A DNA stretch of 60,751 nucleotides from JBPCNH01 sp051001455 (GTDB taxonomy: Bacteria; Actinomycetota; CADDZG01; WHSQ01). The translations under genes were made by a program, and so were the position numbers. The stretch is taken from assembly GCA_051001455.1 (NCBI GenBank), contig JBPCNH010000041.1, positions 1 through 60,751 on the forward strand, read 5' to 3'. Below are positions 42,360-50,946 of the stretch, piece after piece. Each line of letters opens with the position of its first letter. The stretch's first letter is position 1. Below the pieces are notes generated by a model. That model was given only the letters and a program-made list of their open reading frames with translations, had not been told where the DNA came from and made no database searches.

Positions 42360-43913
42360 CTAGGCGATCGCACCCCGGTGGGCCACATCGGAGAGATACG
42401 CGCGCGCGGCATTACGACCGGGCGCGCCGCTCACGCCGCCGCCGGGGTGGGCGCCGGAGCCGCAGAGGTAATACCCCGCCAGGGGGAGCCGGTAACGATG
42501 CCAGGCACGAGAGGGCCTCTTATCGAACAACCAGTCCGGGAGGATCTCGCCGTGGAAGATGTTCCCGCCGGTGAGCCCGAAGCGCTCCTCGAGGTCGGGG
42601 GGGCCCAGGACCATCCGGCCCTCGATCAGGTCACTCAAACGGGGCGCGTACCGTTCGAGGGTGGCGATGACCATGTCGCCGATCTCGTCCCGGCGCTCGT
42701 CCCAGGTTCCGTCTGCCAGCTCGTAGGGCGCGTACTGGGCGAATATCGAAAGCGTGTGCTTCCCCTCTGGCGCCAGCTCGGGCTCCGAAGCGCTCTGGAT
42801 CCACGCCTCGAGGAACATGTTCTCGGCCGGCTTCCCGTCCGCCGCGGCGCGGCATGCGGACTCGAGGTAGTCGATCGACGGGGCGATCGTGATCGTGCCG
42901 AGGTGCTCGGGGCCGGCAGAGCGCGCGTCGCCCATGCCCTTGAAGCGCGGCAACGCACTCAGCGCGCAATTGACCTTGACCACCGTTCCATCCGTCGGAA
43001 GGAGATCGACGTCATCCACGAACTCGGGAGACAGCTCGGAGGCCGGGACCAACGACGCGGTCCGCTTGGGATCCGCATTGGAGAAAACGCAGGGCGCTTC
43101 CAATTCTTCGCCCGAGGAGAGAACCACACCTGCCGCCCGCCGCCGCTCATCGAGCTTGATCGATGAGACCTCGGACTCGAGCCGAATCTCTCCGCCGTTG
43201 GCGCGCACGACATCGGCGAGCTGCGCGGTGATCGCGCCCATCCCTCCGCGCACGAAACCCCAGACGCCCGGAGCGCCGGTGGCTTGGCCGAACGCGTGAT
43301 GGAGGTAGATGTAAGCGCTTCCCGGAGTGTGCTGCCCAGCCGCGCTGCCGATGATTCCCTGTGACGCCATCAGACCCTGCATAAGGTCGGACTCGAAGTA
43401 CTCCTCACAGAGATCGGCGATCGAACCGTCCACGGTTCGATCGAAGAGCTTTTCGATCTCACTGCGGCGGAAGGAGCGGCGAGCCTGTTTGCGCGTAGCC
43501 GGATAAGTAAGGAGAGGCCGGAGATAGCGAGCGGCTTCCTCGAAGAGCTCGACGAAACGAGGATAAGCCTCGGCGTCCTTGGTCGAGATCTTCGCTATCG
43601 CTTCCTTCTTGCGCGCCGGGTCATCCCACAGGACGAGGCCCCCTCCCTCCTCGAACGGAGCGAACAGCTCGGGGTCCTTAGGGCGGATATCGAGGTCGAG
43701 TCCCAGCTCGGTAACGACCTCGGGAAGCAGCAGCGACAGCGAGTAAGAGGCCGTCGAGATGCGGAAACCGGGCCACGGCTCTTCGGTGACGCACGCTCCT
43801 CCGATCCTGTCGGAACGTTCGACGACCAGCGTCTTCAGCCCGGCTTTCCCCAGGTAAGCCGCGCAGACGAGCCCGTTATGGCCCGCGCCGATAACGATCG
43901 CGTCGTAACTCAG
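42360..43913 (-). CDS. FAD-dependent phytoene-dehydrogenase-like oxidoreductase with CTG start
   Basis: About 517 residues of the carotenoid/retinol dehydrogenase-like flavoprotein family. The N-terminus has the dinucleotide motif DAIVIGAGHNGLVCAAYLG and VVERSDRIGGACVTEE. The C-terminus has YYLCGSGAHPGGGVSGAPGR, the second FAD contact. No ATG, GTG or TTG is in frame before the GTG at 43433, which would delete the whole FAD motif. CTG 43911-43913 stands exactly where homologues begin (M-SYDAIVIGAG) and overlaps the stop of the preceding gene as CTGA. An AGGAG lies 11 bases upstream. Substrate unknown. Confidence 0.88.
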   Translation of the reverse strand: MSYDAIVIGAGHNGLVCAAYLGKAGLKTLVVERSDRIGGACVTEEPWPGFRISTASYSLSLLLPEVVTELGLDLDIRPKDPELFAPFEEGGGLVLWDDPARKKEAIAKISTKDAEAYPRFVELFEEAARYLRPLLTYPATRKQARRSFRRSEIEKLFDRTVDGSIADLCEEYFESDLMQGLMASQGIIGSAAGQHTPGSAYIYLHHAFGQATGAPGVWGFVRGGMGAITAQLADVVRANGGEIRLESEVSSIKLDERRRAAGVVLSSGEELEAPCVFSNADPKRTASLVPASELSPEFVDDVDLLPTDGTVVKVNCALSALPRFKGMGDARSAGPEHLGTITIAPSIDYLESACRAAADGKPAENMFLEAWIQSASEPELAPEGKHTLSIFAQYAPYELADGTWDERRDEIGDMVIATLERYAPRLSDLIEGRMVLGPPDLEERFGLTGGNIFHGEILPDWLFDKRPSRAWHRYRLPLAGYYLCGSGAHPGGGVSGAPGRNAARAYLSDVAHRGAIA

Positions 43914-44239
43914 AGTTGCTTCGACTCCTGCTGGATGACCTCGTACGCGAGAACCTCGGATCCCGTCCCTGCCGGACGTTGATCACCAGCGTCGCCCGAT
44001 TGCTTGTGACCCTGTTGGAAGGCCTGGCTCGACATCCAGCCTTCGAAGGATTCCTTGTCGGCCCATTTCGTGTACACGAAGTAGCGGTCACCTGCGCCTT
44101 CATTGGCCGGGCGCAACAGCTCGAAGGCTTCGAACCCGTCGGCCTTGGACACTTCGCCTGCGCGGTTCGCGAAGCGCTCCTCGAGCGTGGCTCTGTTCTC
44201 CTCCGGCACGGTGATGGCATTGATGACGACGTACGACAT
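43910..44239 (-). CDS. MhuD-like heme-degrading monooxygenase (ABM domain)
   Basis: 109 residues of the antibiotic-biosynthesis-monooxygenase fold, close in layout to mycobacterial MhuD, which opens heme and frees iron without releasing CO. Asn7 in VVINAI, Trp68 in FEGWM and His78 in QQGHKQ correspond to the MhuD heme-site Asn7, Trp66 and His75. The ferredoxin-like pattern (FEAFELLRP, RYFVYTKW) is clear. The gene is coupled to the FAD oxidoreductase by the CTGA overlap, which suggests linked roles, possibly in heme or pigment turnover. Confidence 0.82.
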   Translation of the reverse strand: MSYVVINAITVPEENRATLEERFANRAGEVSKADGFEAFELLRPANEGAGDRYFVYTKWADKESFEGWMSSQAFQQGHKQSGDAGDQRPAGTGSEVLAYEVIQQESKQL

Positions 44240-44332
44240 GGGTCCTCCCGCTGTGCTGGCCCGATAGATCCTGCGAGTCTTATGACTAGAAACCCGGTCT
44301 TATGACCGTGGGCAGGCTACCTTTTCTGTCCC

Positions 44333-44458
44333 ATGGCTCTTACTGCGTTCTGCGTCACCTGCGACAGGACCGTCTACGTAGAAGACGGAGATACGCCGAT
44401 ATGCCCCGTCTGCTCGTCACCATTGCTCGAGGCCATCGAAGCCGAGGGGAGCGACTAG
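44333..44458 (+). CDS. Small zinc-ribbon protein (41 aa)
   Basis: A 41-codon frame from ATG 44333 with CVTC near residues 7-10 and CPVC near 29-32, the two knuckles of a zinc ribbon, followed by a short acidic tail. It ends overlapping the histidine phosphatase stop on the other strand by 4 bases. Compact and protein-like; the partner or nucleic-acid target is unknown. Confidence 0.65.
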   Translation: MALTAFCVTCDRTVYVEDGDTPICPVCSSPLLEAIEAEGSD

Positions 44459-45057
44459 ACGGGCGGCACCCAGTACGTCGCCGACAACAGGCGCTTGCCG
44501 TCGAGCTCCATCGTCGCCACGGATCCGGTACTGCAGGGAACCACCCTCGGGGCCCACGGCGGGATGAAGCGCCATCCCCTCAGGCCGAGTTGAGCTACCT
44601 GAACGGGCGTCTGATGAGCAACGAAGACGATCTCTCCCCCGCCCGCAGCCCCTACGCCCTCCCAGACGACCTCGAGCATGCGCGCCTTGATGTTCTCGTA
44701 GCTCTCACCCCAAGAAGGTGCGAAAGGATTGCGCATCGACCACCAACTCTTCGGGGACTTCAGCAACGCGAGAACGCTCCGTCCGACACCTTCGAGGGTC
44801 GTATCGCTCTCGATCAAGCGGTCATCGGTCACGACCTCCAAGCCGTGTGGCGCGGCGATCGCTGCTGCCGTCTCCTGGGCGCGCTCCAACGGGCTTGCCC
44901 ACACGGCGGTCAGGTTCCGTCCGGCGAGATGCTCCGCCGCGGCGGCAGCTTGCTCCAGGCCGAGCTCGGAGAGGTTGTAACCCGGAAGCCGGCCGTAGAT
45001 GACCCCCTTGGGGTTCTCGACCTTCCCGTGTCTCACGAGATGCACGACGGCTTTCAT
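44455..45057 (-). CDS. Histidine phosphatase (phosphoglycerate-mutase-like) family protein
   Basis: 200 residues. VHLVRHGKVENP holds the phospho-accepting His10 in the RHG motif, followed by SPLERAQETAAAI, the Glu region ESDTTLEG, and the second catalytic His in VFVAHQTPV. This matches small phosphatases of the PhoE/GpmB type used in sugar phosphate or cofactor metabolism. ATG 45057 is chosen by homology, and the open upstream stretch is arginine-rich and unlike the family. Confidence 0.88.
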   Translation of the reverse strand: MKAVVHLVRHGKVENPKGVIYGRLPGYNLSELGLEQAAAAAEHLAGRNLTAVWASPLERAQETAAAIAAPHGLEVVTDDRLIESDTTLEGVGRSVLALLKSPKSWWSMRNPFAPSWGESYENIKARMLEVVWEGVGAAGGGEIVFVAHQTPVQVAQLGLRGWRFIPPWAPRVVPCSTGSVATMELDGKRLLSATYWVPPV

Positions 45058-45133
45058 GGCGGCACCATCCCATGCCCCCGCGCCCTCAGCAACCACGGCG
45101 CGCCTGCCTCGAGGGCGCACTAGGCTTGTTCCT

Positions 45134-46213
45134 ATGGCAGACATCCTCTTGTTCGGCGCGACCGGTTACACCGGACGTCTGACCGCCGCAGCACTTTCTC
45201 GCACGGGCATCAGTTTCTCCTTGTGCGGCAGGGACCGCGCCAAGCTCGAAGCTCTGTCCGCGGCGACCGGAGGGCCCGAGGTCCGGGTTGCGGAAGTAGG
45301 TGATGTCGCTTCCCTGGTCGCGGCACTCGAAGATTGCAAGGTACTGATCACCTGTGTCGGGCCGTTCGTCGAGCTCGGCGACACCGCGGTCGAAGCGGCA
45401 CTTCAGGCCAAGGTGCACTACATCGACTCCACCGGCGAGGGGATATTCATCCGGCGATTGATCGACACAGTCGACGCTCGGGCGCGCGCTGCCGGGATAG
45501 CCGTCGCTCCCGCACTGGGCTTCGACGAGGTTCCCGGGGACGTGGCGGCGACTCTCGCCGCCGAGGGACTCGATAGACCGGCATTGGACGTCACCTATGC
45601 CTTCCCGAGCACATCCTCGGCGGGAACCGCCCGCTCGGCCCTGGGGATCATCACCTCGCCCGGGGTATGGGTAGAAGCGGGGGCGCGCCGGGAGATCCGC
45701 GCGGGTCAGATCGAGCGGTGGGCTCCGATGCCTCCACCTCTCGGGCCCAAACGTGCCCTCTCGTTCCCCCTGGCCCTCGCTCACCTCGCCCCGCTGCACC
45801 TCGACGTTGATGCCTTCCGCACCTACGTCACCTCGGGTGGTGTGCCCCTAACGATGGCCCGCATCGGCATCCCGTTGCTCCGCGCGGTACTCCGATCTCC
45901 TGCTCGCCCTCTCGTGGACAAGCTTCTCGACCTGCAGCCCGAAGGTCCGGACGACAGCGCCCGGGCGTCGGGGAAGTGGACGATCCTGGCGGAAGCCCGG
46001 ACCGTCGCCGGAGCCTGGCGCAACGTCTCGGTCATGGGGACCGACGTCTACGGTCTAACCGCGGCGACCCTCGCTCGCTCTGCGGTGGAGATGGCCTCTC
46101 CTGGGTACGACCGAAGTGGCGTGTTGTCCCCGGTGGGAGCTCTTGGTGTCGAGACATTGCGGGACGAGCTCGCACGTAACGGCGTTTCCATCGAAACCTA
46201 TGAACCGAGCTAG
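45134..46213 (+). CDS. Saccharopine dehydrogenase-like NAD(P)-dependent protein (trans-acting enoyl reductase type)
   Basis: 359 residues. An N-terminal Rossmann fold (ILLFGATGYTGRLTAAAL; CGRDRAKLEAL) is followed by VLITCVGPFVELGDTAVEAAL and HYIDSTGE, as in the saccharopine dehydrogenase-like family that includes mycobacterial trans-acting enoyl reductases. The C-terminal half (GVLSPVGALGVETLRDEL) also fits. It probably reduces or isomerises a lipid or polyketide-type substrate, but which one cannot be told. ATG 45134 is fixed by the start of the Rossmann strand. The next gene follows 11 bases on. Confidence 0.8.
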   Translation: MADILLFGATGYTGRLTAAALSRTGISFSLCGRDRAKLEALSAATGGPEVRVAEVGDVASLVAALEDCKVLITCVGPFVELGDTAVEAALQAKVHYIDSTGEGIFIRRLIDTVDARARAAGIAVAPALGFDEVPGDVAATLAAEGLDRPALDVTYAFPSTSSAGTARSALGIITSPGVWVEAGARREIRAGQIERWAPMPPPLGPKRALSFPLALAHLAPLHLDVDAFRTYVTSGGVPLTMARIGIPLLRAVLRSPARPLVDKLLDLQPEGPDDSARASGKWTILAEARTVAGAWRNVSVMGTDVYGLTAATLARSAVEMASPGYDRSGVLSPVGALGVETLRDELARNGVSIETYEPS

Positions 46214-46224
46214 GAAGGAGAGGT

Positions 46225-46614
46225 ATGGGAGCTAGCTTGCAGTACGCGAAGGTGGTCGACAGACAGCTCTTCCTCGCGCGCGGCGGACGCGTGCAACCAC
46301 ATCTCGAAAGCGAGATCCGTCTGAGGGAGGAGCCGGGGGCCGCCGGTACGTTCCTCGTGCTGCGAGGATGGGGAGACGATCACGGAACCTTCACGGAGCA
46401 GTGGCGCATCGAAGGATCCGGCGGCGGCACCGTCTACAAGAGCCTCCCGCGCGAGCTGCACCTACCGACCCGCACCCATGTCGAGCGCCTCGAGGACGAG
46501 ATCACGGACCTCGAGTTCCAGTACGCGGCGGACGACTACGCGGTCGTCTTCACGATCGACGACATCGACGTAGCTCGAGCGACGTTCACCGTCCGCAGTC
46601 TCGACGAGAACTAG
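46225..46614 (+). CDS. Hypothetical protein (129 aa)
   Basis: 129 residues. ATG 46225 follows aggaaggagaggt, and the gene starts 11 bases after the saccharopine dehydrogenase-like gene, so it is likely co-transcribed. The product is a soluble beta-rich domain (GTFLVLRGWGDDHGTF; YAVVFTIDDIDVA) without signal peptide or Cys. No family recognised. Confidence 0.65.
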   Translation: MGASLQYAKVVDRQLFLARGGRVQPHLESEIRLREEPGAAGTFLVLRGWGDDHGTFTEQWRIEGSGGGTVYKSLPRELHLPTRTHVERLEDEITDLEFQYAADDYAVVFTIDDIDVARATFTVRSLDEN

Positions 46615-46870
46615 GTGGGTCCATCCACGTTCTTCTCGATCGACCACAAACCGCGCACCGACCAGCGTGGAGGGGGTCTATGCCGCCGGAGACGTGACTC
46701 CGGGCGAGCAATTAGTGCAGACGGCCGCTGCGGGAGGCGCCGTGACCGGCATCGCGTGCGGGATGTCGCTACGGGGCGAGCCGCCCGCTCCGGGCGCACC
46801 GGAACCGGGACCGGACCCCGAAGCAGAGCTCGAACGTGCCTCATCCCTGCGGGCAGATAACGAGGCCTGA
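46615..46870 (+). pseudogene. C-terminal remnant of a thioredoxin-reductase-like flavoprotein
   Basis: From about 46661 the plus strand reads TSVEGVYAAGDVTPGEQLVQ, then GGAVTGIACGMSLRGE. This is the C-terminal FAD-binding signature of thioredoxin reductase-like enzymes, with an acidic Pro-rich tail to the stop at 46868-46870. Just before it another frame reads FFSIDHKPRTD, the expected preceding strand, so a one-base shift lies near 46660. The N-terminal 250 or so residues, including the CxxC centre, are absent. A GTG at 46667 could still give a 67-residue peptide. Confidence 0.65.
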
Positions 46871-46967
46871 GAACCTTCCTTCGGTATCCCTGTAACCGGT
46901 GCCCCTCCGGGGCGTCCAAAGGAGTGCTCGGGCGGAATGGCCGCTCGGACACGAGGGAGGAAATCAC

Positions 46968-47276
46968 ATGTACGAGTTCGCAATCGTGGTTCTGCTTGGC
47001 ATCGGTACGTTCAAGGTCGTCGACATGCTCAACGAGTACGTAGACCTTGCCAAGGTGCAGTCCATCTTCACGATCGCCTTGGGTGCTCTCGTTGCCTGGT
47101 CGCTCCAGTTCTCGCTCTTCGCACAGTGGAACGTCCCGGTTCGCAGCGAGACCCTCGGCTACATCGGCACCGGCCTCATGCTTGCCGCAGCGGGTTACGC
47201 CACTCCGAAGGTCTTCGAGCACGTCGCCGAGATCCTCGGCAGCCGCAGCGACAAGACTCACGTACGCGCCGCCTAG
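46968..47276 (+). CDS. Small membrane protein (102 aa)
   Basis: 102 residues with three probable membrane helices (FAIVVLLGIGTFKVV; IFTIALGALVAWSLQFSLF; LGYIGTGLMLAAAGYA) and a basic C-terminus. ATG 46968 follows gggaggaaatc. A strong terminator follows at 47290, so it is probably the last gene of its transcript. Family not recognised. Confidence 0.75.
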   Translation: MYEFAIVVLLGIGTFKVVDMLNEYVDLAKVQSIFTIALGALVAWSLQFSLFAQWNVPVRSETLGYIGTGLMLAAAGYATPKVFEHVAEILGSRSDKTHVRAA

Positions 47277-47289
47277 CCACACAGGAACC

Positions 47290-47319
47290 AGAAAGGCCCC
47301 CGATGCCGGGGGCCTTTCT
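47290..47319 (+). terminator. Intrinsic terminator
   Basis: agaaaggcccccg and cgggggcctttct form a perfect 13-bp stem with an atgc loop, followed by ctttg. It lies 13 bases after the small membrane protein gene. Confidence 0.85.
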
Positions 47320-47429
47320 CTTTGTGCGGAGGTGTGGTCGAGAGGAAACGGAGCGGCACAGGGCTAGGTTTATCCTGCCTCCTTCAGGACGGTCCGCGCT
47401 CCTTACAAGGGGCGCCAGAGGAGGTATCG

Positions 47430-48227
47430 ATGCCACAAGCGAACGTAAACGGAACCACGGTCAGCTACACCGACTCAGGAGGCGAAGGCACTCCGGTTCT
47501 GCTCTTGCACGCCTTCCCGATGAACTCCGGTATGTGGGAGCCCCAGATCGACGCACTCGGTGATCGCTTCCGCCTGATCGCACCCGACCTGCTGGGCTTC
47601 GGCGGCTCCGATGCTCCCGAGGATCGCAGTCGCTACTCGATGGACGCCTACGCCGATCAGTTGGCCGGTCTGCTCGACGAGCTCGGCGTGGATCGGGTGG
47701 TCCTGACCGGGCTTTCCATGGGCGGATACATCGGTTTCTCCTTCCTGCGCCGCCACGGGCAGCGCGTCAGCGCCCTCGTCCTCGCCGACACCCGGGCCGA
47801 GGCAGATCCACCCGAAGGCATCGAGAAGCGCACCGGCCAGCAGAAGCAGGTCGAGTCGGAAGGGACCGGAGGGTTGATCGAAGCTCTTCCCGGGGCGCTC
47901 TTGGGCGCCACCACCCGCGAGACCAAGCTCGACGTCGTGGACCGCGCCCGCAAGCTGATGGACAACCCGCCCGCCGGATTCGTCGGCGCCCTAGAGGCGA
48001 TCAAGAACAGGGTCGACTCGAGCGACGATGCCGCCAAGGTCGACGTTCCTACGCTCGTCATCGTCGGCGAGGAGGACGGCATCACTCCCCCCGAGGCAGC
48101 GAGACGACTCCACGAGCTGATCGGCGGATCGAAGCTAGTCGTCATCCCGGAAGCCGGTCACCTGTCCAACATCGAAGCTCCGGAGGCATTCAACGGCGCT
48201 CTTGCGGAGTTCCTGAACAGCCTCTAA
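47430..48227 (+). CDS. Alpha/beta hydrolase
   Basis: 265 residues of the alpha/beta hydrolase fold. Oxyanion-hole motif HAFPMNSGMW, nucleophile elbow GLSMGG with Ser96, acid in VGEEDGITP, and the catalytic His in EAGHLSNIEAPEAF near the end. It resembles 3-oxoadipate enol-lactonase and related esterases (APDLLGFGGSD), but the neighbourhood has no catabolic genes, so the substrate is open. The ribosome site agaggaggtatcg is strong. Confidence 0.9.
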   Translation: MPQANVNGTTVSYTDSGGEGTPVLLLHAFPMNSGMWEPQIDALGDRFRLIAPDLLGFGGSDAPEDRSRYSMDAYADQLAGLLDELGVDRVVLTGLSMGGYIGFSFLRRHGQRVSALVLADTRAEADPPEGIEKRTGQQKQVESEGTGGLIEALPGALLGATTRETKLDVVDRARKLMDNPPAGFVGALEAIKNRVDSSDDAAKVDVPTLVIVGEEDGITPPEAARRLHELIGGSKLVVIPEAGHLSNIEAPEAFNGALAEFLNSL

Positions 48228-48266
48228 ATCCGGGTCTCTCGGAGGGCGCGCCTCTAGGGTGCACCT

Positions 48267-49064
48267 ATGGAAGAGACGCTTCTGAAGCTCTCGCCTTCGA
48301 GCGCGACAGATTTCAAGAGCTGCCCGCAGCTCTTCAAGTATCGCAAGATCGACAAGCTGCCCGAGCCGGTCTCGGGGGCCGCCGCGCGCGGTTCTCTGGT
48401 CCATGCCGTCCTCGAGCGTCTCTTCCAGGAGCCGGCAGAAGCGCGCACGCCGGAGCGGGCCGTCGCTCTCCTCGATGCCCTCTGGAGCGAGGTCCGTGAG
48501 GATCCAGAGATCCGTCCCACCGGCATGGCCGTCGAAGATGAAGGGCCGTGGCTCGCCTACGGAAGAACGCTCCTCAACAACTACTTCAAGCTCGAGGATC
48601 CCTCCGGTGTTACCGCCGAACGGCTCGAATGGTGGGTCGACTACGAGCTCCCGAACATCCAACTGCGCGGCATCATCGATCGCCTCGAGAAAGATGAAGA
48701 CGGTTCCTGGATCCTCACCGACTACAAGACCGGACGGGTTCCCGGCGAGTCGAGAGAGTTGGCGGCGTTCTTCGGATTGCGCTTCTACGCGCTGGTGTGC
48801 TGGCGCGCCTTCGGAGTCATCCCTAAAGAGATACGGCTCGTGTACCTCAGCGATCCGGCGTTGCTCACCCTCAATCCGCACGAGCGCATGCTGATCGCGT
48901 TCGAGAAGCAGATGACCGCGCTGGGCAAAGCCATCAACCGAGCGGTAGCCAACAACGACTGGCGCACGAGACCGTCTCCCTACTGCATGCACTGCTCGTT
49001 CCACGACCGATGCCCCGCGTGGGCCTCGTCGAGCGCCTCCACGGGAGCCTCCGAGAAGACCTAG
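48267..49064 (+). CDS. RecB-like PD-(D/E)XK nuclease with iron-sulfur Cys
   Basis: 265 residues, a stand-alone RecB/Cas4-type nuclease domain. It begins LSPSSATDFKSCPQLFKYRKI with the first Cys. It then has RGSLVHAVLERLF, the core LRGIIDRLEKD and ILTDYKTGR with catalytic Asp and Lys, and LRFYAL. It ends CMHCSFHDRCPAW, giving the other three Cys of an iron-sulfur cluster. No helicase domain is attached. Similar lone RecB-family exonucleases occur across actinobacteria. Not linked to CRISPR here. Confidence 0.85.
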   Translation: MEETLLKLSPSSATDFKSCPQLFKYRKIDKLPEPVSGAAARGSLVHAVLERLFQEPAEARTPERAVALLDALWSEVREDPEIRPTGMAVEDEGPWLAYGRTLLNNYFKLEDPSGVTAERLEWWVDYELPNIQLRGIIDRLEKDEDGSWILTDYKTGRVPGESRELAAFFGLRFYALVCWRAFGVIPKEIRLVYLSDPALLTLNPHERMLIAFEKQMTALGKAINRAVANNDWRTRPSPYCMHCSFHDRCPAWASSSASTGASEKT

Positions 49065-49134
49065 CTGCTGTCGACCGAGTGACCCGACCGGGCCGCCGCG
49101 ACTCAAGGAACACCACCGGGCATATCGGAACGGC

Positions 49135-50325
49135 CTAGCTCGTATCCGGATCCCGTCCGTGATCTAGCCTGCCCCACACCTCTTTGCCGGGCGGACCGGT
49201 GAAGCCGTAGCCCCGGTAGGTCTTGAGATAGTGGTGGTAGGGGCAGAGCCACCCGAGGTTCTTTAGCGCGGTCGGCCCGCCGAGGTGGCGCGGATGGTCG
49301 TGGTCGATCTCTAAGCCGTGGGTGGCGCCGCAGCCCGGCACCCGGCAACGCCGGCCCTTGAGCTGCAGGGCGGTGCGCACCTTCGTGGGGATCGTGGCGC
49401 TGTGGCTCGTGACCTCTCTTATGTCTGTTCCCTTGGCCGCGATCACCGCGAGAAGCGAATCGGTGACGAGCGCCTGAGCGGTGGCGACCGGTACGGGTCC
49501 GATGCCGGTGATCTCGCAGCGCTCGCCGGTTTGCGTGTAGCCGCGCTCCAGAGCGGCGTGATCGACCACCACGTGCACCATGGCTCCGGGACCGGAGCGC
49601 TCCGGGGTCTTGCCACAGTCCCTGAAGTGAGCGGCCATGGCGACGAGCGCATCTGCCCCCAGAGCCTCGTAGCTCTCTCTGCGCCCCTGAGCTGTCGCTT
49701 CCTTCTCAAGCTCGGTGATCAGAGGAGCCAAGGCTGCCAGCAGCACCGCTCCGGCATCCGGGGTGGTGGCGATATCGGCGCGGAAGGCACCGTCTGGATC
49801 GCTCCAGTGCCGGATACGCCGCCTGGAGTGGATGCGGGCATAGCGCTCGGCTTCGTCGGGGACGGCCGCTGCCTTGAGCGAAGCACAGCGGGACTTAAGC
49901 CCATTGAGAGACTCCCTCGCCGCCAGCTCGAGAAGCTCGCCTGTGGCCTCGGGCGCCGCTGCTGCTGCAGCCGCGACCTCCTTTGCTTGGGCCTCAGAGA
50001 GCTTGCCCGAGCGCACCGCCTGGTCCACCTCCGGCAGCTCGGACAGAGCGGATGCGGTCTGCAGCACCCCGACCGCAGAGCCCACCGCGACGCCGGTCTT
50101 CTGCGCCACCCAGTGAGCGGCACTGCGATGCCCCGAGGCCCTCCACAACCCAGACGATGCAACCCGCCCCGCCGCGAGAGCCTTTCCTGCAGCTGCGACC
50201 TTCTCGATGTCGGAGAACACCTCGACGAGCTCTTCAGCCGATCGCCCATCGAGCACATCTGGATCTAGGCTCGCGACCGCTTGCTTGAGCTTGTCTCTGG
50301 CTTCGAACGCTGCGTCGTATCGCAT
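49135..50325 (-). CDS. DUF222 / HNH endonuclease family protein (13E12-type)
   Basis: 396 residues. The helical DUF222 domain (about 10-250) is followed by an HNH nuclease: RRCRVPGCGATHGLEIDHDHPR with the first His, then NLGWLCPYHHYLKT. This is the REP13E12 family, abundant and repetitive in actinobacterial genomes. ATG 50325 is chosen because homology begins at MRYDAAFEARDKL; the 54-codon upstream extension is basic and unlike the family. Its role is unknown, though it is often associated with mobile or phage-like DNA. Confidence 0.88.
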   Translation of the reverse strand: MRYDAAFEARDKLKQAVASLDPDVLDGRSAEELVEVFSDIEKVAAAGKALAAGRVASSGLWRASGHRSAAHWVAQKTGVAVGSAVGVLQTASALSELPEVDQAVRSGKLSEAQAKEVAAAAAAAPEATGELLELAARESLNGLKSRCASLKAAAVPDEAERYARIHSRRRIRHWSDPDGAFRADIATTPDAGAVLLAALAPLITELEKEATAQGRRESYEALGADALVAMAAHFRDCGKTPERSGPGAMVHVVVDHAALERGYTQTGERCEITGIGPVPVATAQALVTDSLLAVIAAKGTDIREVTSHSATIPTKVRTALQLKGRRCRVPGCGATHGLEIDHDHPRHLGGPTALKNLGWLCPYHHYLKTYRGYGFTGPPGKEVWGRLDHGRDPDTS

Positions 50326-50652
50326 GAGTTCGATCGTAGTGACGAGGTGAGACGAAAACGCATCGAAAACGCCCCCTCGACGAAACTTTCTCAAGTTTTT
50401 CGGCGCTCCGCGACCTGAAGGGGCAGAGCCCTTTCTTACTGGAGCCTCGTGACTGTCACCCCCCGCCACGACCCGGCTCCACCGCAACCACCTGACTCAC
50501 CGCGCAGCCACAACCGAACCGCTCAAGAAGATCGCCCCGCGCCAGCGGACGCGATCCGGGCCTTTAACTTTGCCGCGCACGGGCGAGCGCGGTCCGAGCG
50601 CGCCCAACTTTGGCGCGCAGCGGACGCGATCCAGGGGTATACCTGCGCGGCG
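50326..50652. other. Spacer without a convincing gene; short direct repeats
   Basis: No gene seen. cagcggacgcgatcc occurs at 50543-50557 and 50618-50632, and aactttgccgcgca/aactttggcgcgca at 50566 and 50606. It is therefore an imperfect duplicated block. A small hairpin (aaactt/aagttt) lies near 50383-50398 upstream of the DUF222 gene. Confidence 0.5.
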
Positions 50653-50946
50653 CTACCGCTGAAGGCGGCGGATCGTGTGGATCTCGATAAACAAGAAGAA
50701 AGCTAGGAGCACGATCCCGATCCACCCCATCCCAGCGTTTTGGGACGACGCGAACCATGACAGCGCGGCAAAAGCCGATCCGACCAATAGATGGATGATC
50801 AGGCCCACCGGCTTGCTCATGGTTCCCTCCATGGAAGGAGGAACGCCGAATGCGACCGGAAACCGTCGGCCGGCTGGGATCGATCTCCAACCCCAAACCG
50901 TCGCAGCGAGAAACCCCAAAAAGAGTGTTGCGATGATCGGAATCAA
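50653..50946 (-). CDS. Small membrane protein coupled to the enoyl-CoA hydratase gene
   Basis: 97 residues if started at TTG 50946, whose TTGA overlaps the stop of the preceding gene. It has three hydrophobic segments (IIATLFLGFLAATVWG; VGLIIHLLVGSAFAALSWF; GWIGIVLLAFFLFIEI). An inner ATG at 50820 has a much better ribosome site (ggagggaacc) and would give a 55-residue protein with two helices. Both starts may be used. Family unknown. Confidence 0.55.
   Translation of the reverse strand: MIPIIATLFLGFLAATVWGWRSIPAGRRFPVAFGVPPSMEGTMSKPVGLIIHLLVGSAFAALSWFASSQNAGMGWIGIVLLAFFLFIEIHTIRRLQR

Noticed and set aside
50449..50706. 85-codon plus-strand frame upstream of the crotonase region
   Set aside because: Pro/Arg/Ala composition, overlaps the small membrane protein on the other strand, no ribosome site, and lies in a duplicated spacer.
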